Shown here: positions 1 to 10,191 of the stretch, one piece after another
How the letters are laid out: every line of letters starts with the position of its first letter
How positions within the stretch are numbered: the first letter of the stretch is position 1
Origin: Lycorma delicatula
Taxonomy: Eukaryota; Arthropoda; Insecta; Hemiptera; Fulgoridae
Length of the DNA stretch: 64,000 bases
Reading direction: 5' to 3'
NCBI RefSeq assembly: GCF_047948215.1
Contig: NC_134456.1
Span: 79,784,515 to 79,848,514, forward strand
Translations under genes and position numbers: made by a program
Notes under the pieces: generated by a model
The model's input: the letters and a program-made list of their open reading frames with translations, nothing else
What the model was told of the DNA's origin: nothing
The model's database searches: none

Positions 1-610
1 AGGAGTAGTCGATCTCAGTAGACAGAAATTAGTAAAAACAAAACCGAAAAATTTACAGTACCAATCTTACAATTATTTCCTAGACTGCTATTACTACTTT
101 TCTACTTAAGAAGGTAAAAATATATTTGTTAAGTAGAATTCCAACCTGTGACATGAAAAGTTCAGATTTTAGGACAGTACACTGTGATTGTGTAACAGCA
201 ACAACAAAATGAATTTTTTCGGTTTTGATTTTATTTATGATGTACAGCATACACACACTCGTTTTATTATTTATGCAGCATATACAGAAAATTAAAATTT
301 GGAATTGCTCATCCGTTATGTAAATAGAGTTTAATTTTTCTGAAATTTTTATATCAATCACCGACTTTTATGGTGATGGTGGAAGTACACCGTAAAGTTG
401 CAGGTAAGATTCATGAAAATAATGGGGATTAAATAAGAATGAGTTACAGCTAAAAAAATTATTTAAATTAAGTTTACCTATGATTTGTTGAATTACAATT
501 AAAATTAAAATATTTATAATTTAAGATAATTTGTTCTTTAACTTTAATTAAAACCAGTTTTTTCAATTTTTCATGGTGCGTGAATACAAATAAATTGAAA
601 TTATAAAGTA
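1..610. other. AT-rich intergenic sequence
   Basis: No coding potential is recognised. The 93-codon minus-strand frame at 80-361 has ordinary AT-rich composition and no motif I know. The stretch ends at the 3' boundary of the Helitron. Confidence 0.6.
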
Positions 611-715
611 CTAGCTGCCCTGCTACGCTTCGCTGTGGCACAGCGAAGTTTCTGCGACGTTAATCAATTGATCGTTTCTTCGATGGAGAACAATATCTCT
701 AGGTTAGAACTGATC

Positions 716-1318
716 TCAGACTATGACAATTGCTACCTCGACTATAGTTGTAGCATTATATCTCCGGACATGTTCTCCAGCGGGCGTTTTGTCTGCGTGA
801 ATGACAATCTTGTGGGTATCTGATGGCATCATATCGATTGCCGTTTTGAACAAACGCACTAAATTGTTCCTTTCATGAAGGAGCCTCTGTAGCTGCGAAA
901 TAATGGATCTTCTTAGCGAGGTATGTATTCCACAACGTGCATCGATTTCATCTCTATCATCACCAATGAAAAACATTTGAAGGAATTTATGGTCACTATC
1001 TGTGAACGGGAGCAGGGCGCCAGCTTTGTGATATATTTGCCCTTTGATTTTAAAAGTTGGCATGAATTGAGTAGTCACGATTTCCGCACCAAATGGCGTC
1101 ATTTGGAAGCAGGAGTTACATTTCCTGATGTTCGATAGGAAATGCTTCGATTCAGCGATAGATCCAGCAAGTAGAGTTTTCAATGGCTCTGGTGGTGCAT
1201 CAAGTTGAGGCAATTTGATTTTTCCGCTAGCGCAACACATCCCTTTCGCTTCATTATTAAACTTTAGAGCCTGGCAGTAGGTACAGACATGACTGTTCCG
1301 GATTGTACCGGAACGCAA
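716..1318 (-). pseudogene. Helitron helicase-like N-terminal domain (Helitron_like_N), truncated
   Basis: A 200-codon frame. It contains CTYCQALKF and GMCCASGKI (a Cys-rich zinc-binding stretch), KHFLSNIRKCNSCFQMTPFG, GQIYHKAGALLP, KFLQMFFIGD, RNNLVRLFKTA and HADKTPAGEHVRRYN. In this order these are the conserved blocks before the Rep catalytic region of Helitron transposases. The reading stops at 716, about 100 bases from the 3' terminus, so the HUH endonuclease core and the whole SF1 helicase are absent. In an autonomous element this protein would nick and unwind DNA for rolling-circle transposition; this fragment cannot. Confidence 0.85.
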
Positions 1319-1387
1319 GACGATTTTATTGCAGATTCAGACCAGCTCTTCTTTGGGTTCGTGTTCAGCTATCCTCACCCTGTCGCG

Positions 1388-1645
1388 TTAATTCCGTTGA
1401 AAACGAACCAAATCTGTTGCTGCAGAACGCGACTGACGTGCTCGCAATCGTGCATCCTCAAGCCTGGCTGTTCGTCTTTCTGCTGGTTCCACGTTACGTA
1501 TCTGGATGGTGCTTAGTCTGTTCCTCTGTCGTACGGATGCCCGCTCTTCCTCAGTCATATTCGAAAGCCGTCTTCTTGGTCCTTCTGTGCGGCGAGTGCG
1601 ACGGCCCAAATTCGATATTCTGCGAGGCATTATTTCGGTTTTCAC
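1388..1645 (-). pseudogene. Helitron Rep/helicase N-terminal region, fragment
   Basis: An 85-residue frame starting at the ATG at 1645 is rich in Arg and Glu (stretches such as RRTRRTEGPRRR and MTEEERASVRQR). This is the kind of basic charged repeat found at the N-terminus of insect Helitron proteins. It runs out of frame before the Helitron_like_N segment at 1318-716, so a frameshift or small deletion separates them. Outside the Helitron context this composition alone would not identify it. Confidence 0.6.
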
Positions 1646-2070
1646 TGGAATAGAAGGAAGTGATAAGATTATAACCTTGTATGGCTCTCACAGCTCTAGG
1701 TAGAAAACCATGACAGAAAGGACAAAAAGTTTAATAACCAAAATTTTCATTTTGAGAAGGCCAAAAAAATTTATTTAAACTTTTTTCACCTGTCTCTCAT
1801 GGTTCCCATTGCTGCAGCTCGACAACAATGAGACACAGGACAGACAGTATTGAAAAGTGGCTAAAAATTAATAATATTAACTAAATACATGAATTTAAAT
1901 AAATAAGTAAAATATTAGTTAAATAAAATAGTTAAATAATAATTATAAAAAATTAATATTTTTTATGACCATCTCTCATACATAACCTCTACTTACGATT
2001 TGGAGAAAGGCGCAGCTCAATCACGACACGATCACCCAAAAGTACCTCGATTAAAGTGAATATTTAACCT

Positions 2071-2372
2071 TTCTTTCTTTTTTTTCCTGTTTAGCCTCCG
2101 GTAACTACTGTTTAGATAATTCTTCAGAGGATGAATGAGGATGATATGTATGAGTGTAAATGAAGTGTAGGCTTGTACATTCTCAGTTCGACCATTCCTG
2201 AGATGTGTGGTTAATTGAAATCCAACCACCAAAGAATACCGGTATCCACGATCTAGTATTCAAATCCGTGTAAAAATAACTGGCTTTACTAGGACTTGAA
2301 CGCTGTAACTCTCGACTTCCAAATCAGTTGATTTGGGAAGACGCGTTAACCACTAGACCAACCCAGTGGGTA
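2071..2372 (-). repeat. SINE family A (tRNA-derived), full copy with 14-bp target duplication
   Basis: On the minus strand the head reads GGTTGGTCTAGTGGTTAACG, a tRNA A-box-like stretch, followed by a B-box-like GCGTTCAAGTCCT; the far end is A-rich (T-rich at 2071-2085 on the plus strand). A perfect 14-base duplication TGAATATTTAACCT flanks it at 2057-2070 and 2373-2386. It sits inside the Helitron and therefore arrived later. Related copies or pieces lie at 6815-7085, 4712-4747, 15253-15317 and 17935-17977. Confidence 0.85.
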
Positions 2373-2672
2373 TGAATATTTAACCTAACAAAGAAATTTG
2401 TTACTTAATCAGTTGTGATGTTGTTTACATTGGCAACGGCCATACCGGTTCTTTGTTATTGGTCGTTGTGTTTGACAGCGGCCATCTTGCATTGATCTGA
2501 TTGGTTTTCATTTGTTTACATTTCCAAATTAAAAATGTACAAATTAAAAATAGATAGATAGATTTATTAAAAATAGATGAAAACAATCTTTGATGCGGGT
2601 TATATATCGTGCTAAAATTTCAGCTCAATCGGTGCAGTACATTTTGAGTTTTTGAAGCCGTACACAAACGGA

Positions 2673-2676
<4 letters not shown>

Positions 2677-2720
<44 letters not shown>
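2677..2720. repeat. (TA)n microsatellite
   Basis: About 22 uninterrupted TA units, forming the 5' end of the Helitron just inside its TC terminus. Confidence 0.95.
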
Positions 2721-2722
<2 letters not shown>

Positions 2723-3943
2723 TTTTAGTTCCATAGTGAAGAAAAGATACGTATAACATTTTATGAATAGAAGTTCAGTTTTATACGTAATAAAAGTAAA
2801 GTATTATAAGTTATTTTATAAGGAAATAATTTTTTCCAAAGATCTTGAAAAATAATTGTTAACGACAAAAAAATAAGTTTCATTTTTTTATTGAAAGCAA
2901 AAAAATAACCATTAAAATTTTTTTTTTTGGAAATTATGCGTTATTATTAGTTATAAAATCTAAATAAAATTCATTCTGATTTAAAATTTGGAAAAAATTA
3001 CTCATAAAAACTGGGGATATTGTTCAATAGGTTTTAAGACGGAATTAAGAATTTGAACACCACGTCTGAAAGTAAACATTTTTATTCGTCTGTTTAGCAA
3101 TATAATAAATTTGCGCAAGAAATTTTAAAAATGTGTTACGTCACCGATAATGTTTTTCAAAACAAAAAATTAAGTATATATTAACTTTGGAAAAAAAAGA
3201 ACAATCTGACCGTTAATGTTGGAAGTTTTGAGTATTTTAATAATAAATTCAGTAATTATTGCAATTATTTATTCATTTAAATAATCAAAACATTACTGTT
3301 AATTAGTCGAGGTTAGCAAGCGAAGCGAGCGTAGGTTAAGTTTGGTTAATTTATATCTACATTTATAAACAACAAACTTTTGGGTTATTTTAACATCCGA
3401 TATCAAAAAATATCGAAAGAGTAACATGTTGGTAATCAGCATGTAAAATAGGCCTGGAATCGATCACTTTTAGACAAAAAAAATTTTCAAACGCTGGTAC
3501 CATCTAAAGTGCACAAGTGCCGGTAATTTCATATTAAAAAAATATCTTATTCACTTTCACTTACAAATAAGCATTATTCAGTTAAATACATGCACCTATC
3601 ACACTCAAAGTAAAGAATAACGCATGTGTTAATAATAACCTGTACGCACAGCTGATGTAGCAAGCGTTGGCACGCACCGTTTCCAACATAGCATTTCTGT
3701 AACGCGTTCTTTTTAAGAATGTGTAGAAATCTGGGGGAATATTTTAGAAATAAAAGTAAAAATACAAATTTCTAATGTACATGTTAATTTTAGAAAATAA
3801 ACATTTCATATCTCGATTCTAAACAGCATCGGATATGTTTAATTTTGGTATAAAACAACGGAACTATTTCAACGGGGAGATGTTAAGTTTTGTTGAAAAA
3901 GTGTATTTTTAAACGGTTATTGCAATGCGTTTGTTAAGTTTTT
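2723..3943. other. Intergenic AT-rich sequence
   Basis: No gene is seen. At about 3316-3330 there is a GCGAAGCGAGC motif, which recurs in the centre of the fold-back repeat at 36100-36115. It may mark an old copy of that family, but I could not trace arms here. Confidence 0.5.
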
Positions 3944-4078
3944 TTTTTTTTCACCGTTTAATCTCCAGGGCCACCTTTAGGCATTGCATCAGAGGATGAG
4001 ATGAAATGATTTGTAGGTATTTGTGTGGAAATACCATGCCTGACCGGGATTTGAACCAGGGGCCTACGAATGTTAAGT
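3944..4078 (-). repeat. SINE family B (tRNA-derived), head truncated
   Basis: Plus-strand sequence runs from a poly-T tract through GGCATTGCATCAGAGGATG, a CATGCCTGACC stretch and the complement of a B box (GATTTGAACC). On the minus strand this is the tail and B-box half of the second SINE family, better kept at 20068-20233 and 36213-36363. The A-box head is missing. Confidence 0.7.
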
Positions 4079-4684
4079 TCTGTTAGCAAAACGATACATT
4101 ACCTAACAGATACCACCAACTAGCTCTACTGATCAACATAATCTCTATTTTGTGTGCTGGTGGAGAAGTTACGTTTTGAAAATACCTCCTCATAATATTT
4201 ACATTAATAATTTTTCATATAGATTTAAACAAAAGATATTATTTTAACTTTAAAAAACATTTAAATCCATTTCGGAAGTTACTCATTGCATTTAAAATTA
4301 AACATTTTAATTTCCGTTAGCTTTATTCATCTCTTTCATCCCCTTCGTAGAAAATTGCAACTTTGTTTACGGCTATATTTTGTATTTTTTAAACAGTTTA
4401 AAAAAATGTATTTTTTAATATTATCACCAAAGAGCGATTATTTTCTTTGAGATTAATTTTACCCAAATACTTCTGTGAGTATGGGAACCCTCAAAATAAA
4501 AAAAACTTTTTCATTTTTCAAGAACACAATACAACAGTTTCACCGTTCAACTTTTATTAAATTCGCCGCAAGTATAGAAATCATCAGTTTTTCACTTTAT
4601 TTATTTAACTACCTCGTAAAAGCAGAAATAAATATTTTTACATAGAAATGGGGAAAAAAGAATTCATAATTTTGATTATTGTGT
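4079..4684. other. AT-rich intergenic sequence
   Basis: No gene or clear repeat is seen, only A/T runs. Confidence 0.5.
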
Positions 4685-4711
4685 TTAGATAAAAAGCATC
4701 TTTTTATCTAA
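4685..4711. repeat. Perfect 12-bp hairpin at a SINE/LINE junction
   Basis: TTAGATAAAAAG at 4685-4696 and its exact reverse complement at 4700-4711 are separated by CAT. The right arm abuts the SINE A head fragment. Confidence 0.85.
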
Positions 4712-4747
4712 GGAAGACGCGTTCACCACTAGACCAACCCGGGGGCT
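4712..4747 (-). repeat. SINE family A head fragment
   Basis: The complement contains GGTTGGTCTAGTGGTGAACG, the A-box head of SINE A. Only about 36 bases are present; they lie directly between the hairpin and the R1-like LINE fragment in the same orientation. Confidence 0.75.
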
Positions 4748-4773
4748 AAAAAGCGTAACGTCACGGAGCTCGT

Positions 4774-5187
4774 TCACTTCATGGAGCTGGTGTCGTTTAT
4801 ACAGAGGAGTCCCATGGCCGCCACCTTCTCTCGAAGATGCGGTCCTCTCAAACTGTCCACCTCACCAGCGAATTCTGGGGATTTCGCATTAAAATCCCCG
4901 GTGACCACTAGGTTACTGCCTCGGTGTCTGGCCAGTTCAAGGAATAGTCCATCCAGGGAAATTTCGTATACCTCCTTTCCAGAGTTCGGGGAACAGTAAC
5001 AGGAGAATACTGTCACTAGGCCAGTATCCACACACACAAATCCGTTTCCTGAACCCCCACTTGCAACGAGTGTGATTCGGGCCCTGGGGAATTTCGTTTC
5101 ACTTTCTGTAGTATCGTAGTGTATGGAGAGTTGCCTATTGCTCGCCGGGCAGTTTGATCTCCCGAGTAATTTGGCGCTGCACTCCAA
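4774..5187 (-). pseudogene. LINE endonuclease (APE-like, EEP fold) fragment
   Basis: A 137-codon frame with the endonuclease blocks VVTGDFNAKSPEF (the GDFNA catalytic motif), the preceding strand FSCYCSPN and the following DSLRGPHLREKVAAMGL. This combination is typical of R1/LOA-type ORF2 endonucleases, which nick target DNA for target-primed reverse transcription. The frame ends shortly after the domain; no reverse transcriptase follows. Confidence 0.75.
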
Positions 5188-5256
5188 AAAAATCTCAATA
5201 ACCTCCGGGTATAGCTGTCGTTATCTTTGCTTGGTGCCTGCGTTGCCACGTCCGTA

Positions 5257-5649
5257 TTATTTTCCCTTCTCATCTTCAGTATGATTTGATCGGCTCTCTC
5301 TGTCGATATAAAGTCTCACTCGGTGGGCTGTAGTCAGTAAGGCCGCAGATGCCTGCCCTACACCCTCATTAATGATGTTATGAGGTTGTAGAAGGGAGTC
5401 AAGGTTTTCAACCTCTGAACAGAGCTCCCTTAGCATCTTCATAAAGTCCTCTGATGTCAGTTTCTGTCTGTTTTCCGTTTTATCTTCACACTCTTTCCCC
5501 ATTTTGTCTCCCTGTGTCTTTTCGGAGATGTGTATCCGTTTTACAGCGGAGGACAGTACTGTCGGCGACGATGATTTCTTCTGTCTCTTCAGGTTTGTTT
5601 TGGAGCTAGTTGCCGTACACTCCATGTCAACGTCCCATCTGTCCGGCAC
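5257..5649 (-). pseudogene. Probable ORF1 N-terminal fragment of an R1-like LINE
   Basis: A 130-codon frame, charged and Ser/Lys-rich at the start, with a Leu/Glu-rich stretch (MKMLRELCSEVENLDSLL) that could form a helix. I assign it to ORF1 only because it precedes an R1-type endonuclease on the same strand. The expected C-terminal zinc knuckles are not present before the frame ends. Confidence 0.45.
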
Positions 5650-5730
5650 ATCAAGTTGATCCTCCTTTGACGATGATGCTTGAGAGACCGTGTATTTCTC
5701 TTCGCCTTTCCTGATTTTTTCTTGATTCCA

Positions 5731-6410
5731 GATTTACTTTTAGTTTGCCTTATATATACCGTGCGGATATTTTCTTTACATATTAACTTATAACCTAAGC
5801 TGTTGACGTGTACAGTTTTATTTACATCGTTTCCGAGAAAAAGCGATCAATTTTTCTTGACGATTTAACAAAAAGGGTTTTTTAAGACTTTTAATATACG
5901 TTTTATTTCTTTATAAATCTAAAACAACTTTTATTCCGATAAGCTTCTTACAGAAAAAAACAAATACAAAAATTATTCACTTTAATACTTTGAAACAGAA
6001 ATAATTTAGAAAAATTAATAGGATTTCTACAATGCGGGTAAAGAATTTATTACTCGGTAATCTATCAAAAGACTGAAAATGTTCTAGTCTGATAATTTAT
6101 CATTTAGAGAAAAATAGTAACAAAGATTTCAAATCTGTAGATTTGAAATCTTAGATCTGAAGAGAAGATGCTTTTATAATTATTTGATTCTAATTCAGTT
6201 ACATTTAATTGTGTGATATTCAGTAATATTGTTTTGATAAAATAATAAAACGTGCAGCAACATATTCATAAACCAACACTCATATCCCCCCAATTAACAT
6301 AAGCACTATTTATGAAAATGTTTAAATAACTGTTAAACTAAATACAAGTATATACCTCTGTATATCATAATGGAAACCAAATAGAGTTGCATGAATATTC
6401 ATTTTACATT
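5731..6410. other. AT-rich intergenic sequence with a hairpin
   Basis: No gene is seen. A perfect 13-bp hairpin lies at 6123-6152 (AAGATTTCAAATC, loop TGTA, then its complement). Confidence 0.6.
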
Positions 6411-6506
6411 CCTGGCTAACGCTATAGCAGAGCTATAACTGTAGAGGTGAAATTATTGTAATCGGTCCAATTTGGGCATATGCGGTTTTCACTGGATCTT
6501 GACGTT
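6411..6506 (+). repeat. Interspersed repeat, copy 1 (paired with 22361-22458)
   Basis: This segment matches the reverse complement of 22361-22458 over almost its whole length, including the identical core CCAATTTGGGCATATGCGGT. It is probably one end of an unclassified transposon family. Confidence 0.75.
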
Positions 6507-6814
6507 TTCACACCCTCGTCCCGTGGACCGTGATCATGCAAGCCGCTAGCCGTGGGAACGTGACCTTACTACGTGTTTTATGTTGTTAATGTTCTACTTT
6601 TTTTTGCTGCTTTTAATATTTAAACGTTCTGCGGATTATTTGTGAAGCCTGTCCATAACATTACTCGTGGATAGTCGGGAGTTTGCTATTTTTTTAATAT
6701 TTTATTAGATAAAAACTTTTTCTGTTTGATCAGCTATCCTTGATGAAACTATTTTCGTTATAATAATAATCTAGTTGTATATATTTTAATCAGATAATCT
6801 TATCTACCTAAATT

Positions 6815-7085
6815 ATTGTGGGTGCCCTCCGGGCTGATCTACTGATTAACTCGTCGTAGCATATCAGTTATTTAACAGCTGATTTTCGAAGTCGAAGGTT
6901 CTGAGATTAAACCGTAGCAAAAAAGATAAGTTATTTTTAAACGGATATAATACTAGACAGTGGATATCGGTGTACTTCGGTTGTTGGGGTTCAATTAGCA
7001 CACGGTCGGCCTGAGACTGTACAAGACTACACCTTTATCACGTCATACATATCATTTTCATCTCATTGGGCCGTGGGGTAGGTTC
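6815..7085 (+). repeat. SINE family A, old full-length copy
   Basis: It follows the same order as the complement of 2071-2372: head, a CAGCTGATTTTCGAAGTCGA segment, AGTTATTTTTAAACGGAT, TACTAGACAGTGGATATCGG, GTTGTTGGGGTTCAATTAGC and CATACATATCATTTTCATCT. Many substitutions suggest an old insertion. The tail after about 7085 is not recognisable. Confidence 0.7.
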
Positions 7086-7727
7086 CTTATTGTTTATTTG
7101 TGGAACAGATTACAACGTACACATAAGGAAGAAAAGATTATTGTGGATGTACGGAATTTTAGTTACACTGTTGTATTAATGTTAGATAATCAGTTTACTG
7201 GTGAGTGACTATTGATTTCAGTATGGAAAATTGATGTTTATATAACAACGTCAGAGAAAATAAACTGTTACTTGTTTAAGTAATTAATTAATTTTGTTTT
7301 ATTAAGATTAGTACTCATTAAATTTCTCATTAGTAATCATTATATATAAAACAAACTTTAACTAAAATTGCACAGGCGAATTATTAATTTAAATAAACCA
7401 CGTTGTAAAGATATTGTTACAATAGAACTGTATACGTATAAATTAAGTCGAATAAAACGGTTATTATTTATTTGTTAAAACACCAGTTTCCTGTCAGAAA
7501 TCTAATGAATACTCAAACTGTTGTTAACGCTTGTAAATATTTAACATTTCTAAAATAATTTTCTGTGTGTGGTCCCCGTTGGATCTTTTTTTGCGTATTA
7601 CCAGTTAGTTTTGCATACGTACATCTCGATTTATGTGTTATTCATGGAAAAAAACTGTTTTTTTTTTGTTTTTTTTAAATTTTTTTAATGTTAATATGCG
7701 TATATTAATAATAAATATATATATATA
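7086..7727. other. AT-rich sequence left of the LTR element
   Basis: No gene is seen. It ends in a short TA run whose last four bases (TATA, 7724-7727) equal the four after the other LTR (12949-12952). Confidence 0.5.
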
Positions 7728-8316
7728 TGTCGGAGAGGCGAGGAGATTTGTCAGGGATTCAACGTTTTGTGTTTCACTCATTTTTATTATTACAAGTGGA
7801 GAATATATAAGATTATAATAAAGTCCAATTAATAAAAATGAGTAGATAACTCGTACAATGAAATAATTACAAATGATAATTATCACTTATCAATAACTCA
7901 GTAGTACACGAATTATAATATAAGATTAATTTAATTTAGAATTCAAATAATATTAAAACAACTTGCGATAGACCGAGGCTCAGGGAAATAACGAATTCGC
8001 GATCACCAGGACGTCTGTTCGATCTGGGTTCCAAAGCAAGACTGCCTTTTCTCGATATTCTCAAATAATATGCCTACTGCATATTTCCTTTTCCTTATTA
8101 ATTTTATGATACCCCTATCGTCCCGGGATCCCGACTACGTTGACAACCATGTGCCTACCTAGGCCTAAGCCTACCGCAATAAAACAATTTAAACCTTATT
8201 TTACAAAATATTACAAGTAATAGTACATTTCTTAAAACTACTAAAAATACAGATATTCTAAAGAATAATCTCATCGTTTTGTCGGAAGATACTCCACTGT
8301 ACTTTATTCAACGACA
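7728..8316 (-). repeat. 3' LTR of the Gypsy-type element
   Basis: 589 bases. In minus orientation it starts TGTCGTTG, against TGTCGGAG in the other LTR, followed by an AATAAA polyadenylation-type signal. It carries a second copy of the gag start (MSETQNV... on the minus strand), which reads out into flanking DNA. Confidence 0.92.
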
Positions 8317-8835
8317 CGGCCATTCTGACAATCACACGCCCTCGGGTGTATCTAAAACATTGAGTTACAGTGGTATTTTAATTTTTGTTTTCAACTGACC
8401 TCGGTCATTATAAAGCATTTTACAATAGTTAAAGTACAAAAGATAGATTCAGAAGTCCTCTCGAGTAACAGAAATCCATTAATTATTCATTATCCTAAAT
8501 AGTCATCGTACAGTACTCAAGAGATCGAAAAGCCATCAATCATTATTCCTTATCATTTAACTGTCAAATAAGATTTTATTTCCTCCACCAATAGACCTCT
8601 GCACTATCTCTAGGCTACCCTGTATGCCACATACAGTATCATACATATTCTGTAGTTGCCACAACTACCTGCCCGACACATCGTCAGGTGCCCATCGCGC
8701 CCTGATCAAACTAACATTAGCCACTAATTTAGTTTGCAGTTACGACTACACACTGATGCATGTGCGAAAAATAAAAATGCCAGGTCCACGACCTGCTGCC
8801 AGCCATTAGTGCATTGCGTCATTGGTGGTCTCTTT
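8317..8835 (-). other. Internal 3' region of the LTR element, between integrase stop and 3' LTR
   Basis: No open frame with recognisable motifs is seen. A purine-rich tract directly next to the LTR, the usual plus-strand primer, is not evident: the minus-strand bases next to the LTR read GTCAGAATGGCCG. The region is less AT-rich than its surroundings. Confidence 0.5.
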
Positions 8836-10191
8836 TTAAACCATAGTCCCTGTTTCAGGACCAACATCAACAGTCTCCTCGGCACAACTTTCATCGTCCG
8901 AGGAAACATCCAACTCATTAGGAATATAATTCTCAGGCATTTCTCTCAACTTATCATGACTATACTTATAACTTCTACTACTACTTAAAGATTTTAGTGT
9001 GTACCTGTCGTTATCAAGTAATTCTGTTACTACGAATGGACCTCTAAATTTCCTATCGAGTTTCGTTTGATTACGTTCTTCGTTCTTAATCAAAACGTGA
9101 TCTCCTATTTTAAACTTATTAACCTTCGCTTTATTTTTATCAAATCTAATCTTCTCATAATTAGCATTTTCCTCTATACTTTCAATCGCTCGTTGTCTTA
9201 CATTAGAGATATCAATTTCATTTTCGTTGTCATCAACTAACAACCCGTAAGGTCTTGCCTTCTTACCAATTAATGATTCTAACGCACTAGATTTGGTAAT
9301 ACGATTCGCGGTTGAGTTTAAAGCTAGCTGAACTTCACCAATGGCGTCTTGCCATGGACGATTATTAGACTCAACAGCAGTGAACATATTTTTTAACGTA
9401 CTCATTACACGCTCTACTTGACCATTTGCCCTACTAGTACCTGTAGCTATTAAATGTAAATTAATATTTAAAGATTTACAAAAGTCTTTAAAATCTTTCC
9501 CAGTAAAACATCTACCTTGATCGGCAATCACACGAGCGGGAACTCCCAATATAAATATTGAAGCCTTTAAAGCTTTAATAACACTATTACAGTCAATTTT
9601 TCTGGTGTGATGTAAATAAACATATTTGGTAAAACCATCTATAATAACAATAATGTATTCTTTAGTATTATTTTTACCGCTCAATTTACCTGTAATATCT
9701 ATATGCACAGTATGCCAAGGTATGCGGGTCTTAGGGATGGGATGTAATTCAGCTTGAATTTTACCTGACTGAGCTTTAGAGAGTTTACAAGTAATACAAT
9801 TGCCAACAAATTTACGTACGTATTTAGACATACCTTCAAACCAGTAATACTCATAAACCTTATCGAGTGTTTTATCCCAACCTAAGTGCATAACAGACTC
9901 ATGTACATGGTTAATGACGGACCACCGAAATGCTCTGGGTACAATCGGCAAACAAAGGGTTTCGCCTTTTCTCTGTATTTTCCGGTATAGCGTACCGGCT
10001 TTAATTTCATAAGATTTTAAGAGATCTTCCGATAGCTCATCGCTTTGCAATTTGGTGACTATTTCCGAAATTTCCGAGTCACGCTGTTGTTCAGCAAGAA
10101 GCCAATCAACCGATAGTTCCGCGAGGTTAACGCGTTTCTCTTCAATTTTATTAACCTGTTTTGGTAAATCGGACAAAGGGTTTCGAGAGAA
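8836..10191 (-). pseudogene. Integrase part of Gypsy-type pol
   Basis: It continues in the same frame as the upstream pol frame after the TAA. Counting residues from the TTG codon at 10176, the parts in order are: a zinc-binding HHCC motif (His92, His97, Cys127, Cys130 in VHESVMHLGW...CITC); the DDE catalytic core with Asp160 (HTVHIDITG), Asp219 (VIADQGRCF) and Glu255 (NGQVERVM); then a basic C-terminal region with IGDHVLIKNEERNQTKLDRK and FRGPFVVTELL, the GPY/F-type module of Ty3/Gypsy integrases. The stop is at 8836-8838. Integrase joins the cDNA to the chromosome. The catalytic residues look intact, but the in-frame stop would cut it off from the rest of pol. Confidence 0.92.

Larger units (their letters stand above)
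611..2722 (-). mobile_element. Helitron, internally deleted, both termini present
   Basis: Seen: on the minus strand the element starts with TC followed by a long TA run (2722 downwards) and ends in CTAG at 614-611. A GC-rich hairpin at 628-648 (CTTCGCTGTG against CACAGCGAAG) lies 13 bases inside the CTAG end. The base before TC is A and the base after CTAG is T, the usual Helitron A^T target. Inside are two Helitron coding pieces (716-1318 and 1388-1645) and a younger SINE (2071-2372). Known: Helitrons start with TC, end in CTRR, carry a subterminal 3' hairpin and make no target duplication. Inferred: this is a deletion derivative, because the helicase part is missing and about 2.1 kb remains of what is normally 5-6 kb or more. 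Confidence 0.8.
4748..5730 (-). mobile_element. R1-like non-LTR retrotransposon (LINE), 5' portion
   Basis: A GC-richer block with two minus-strand coding pieces in LINE order: an ORF1-like N-terminus (5649-5257) followed by an endonuclease domain (5187-4774). The reverse transcriptase is absent, so this is a 5' fragment that has lost its 3' part. That is the opposite of the usual 5' truncation and implies a later deletion. Confidence 0.7.

Noticed and set aside
1303..1653. 116-codon plus-strand frame
   Set aside because: It overlaps the Helitron protein on the other strand and has no motif; a shadow frame.
7638..7886. 82-codon minus-strand frame
   Set aside because: It is the duplicated gag start inside the 3' LTR reading into flanking AT repeats, not a separate gene.
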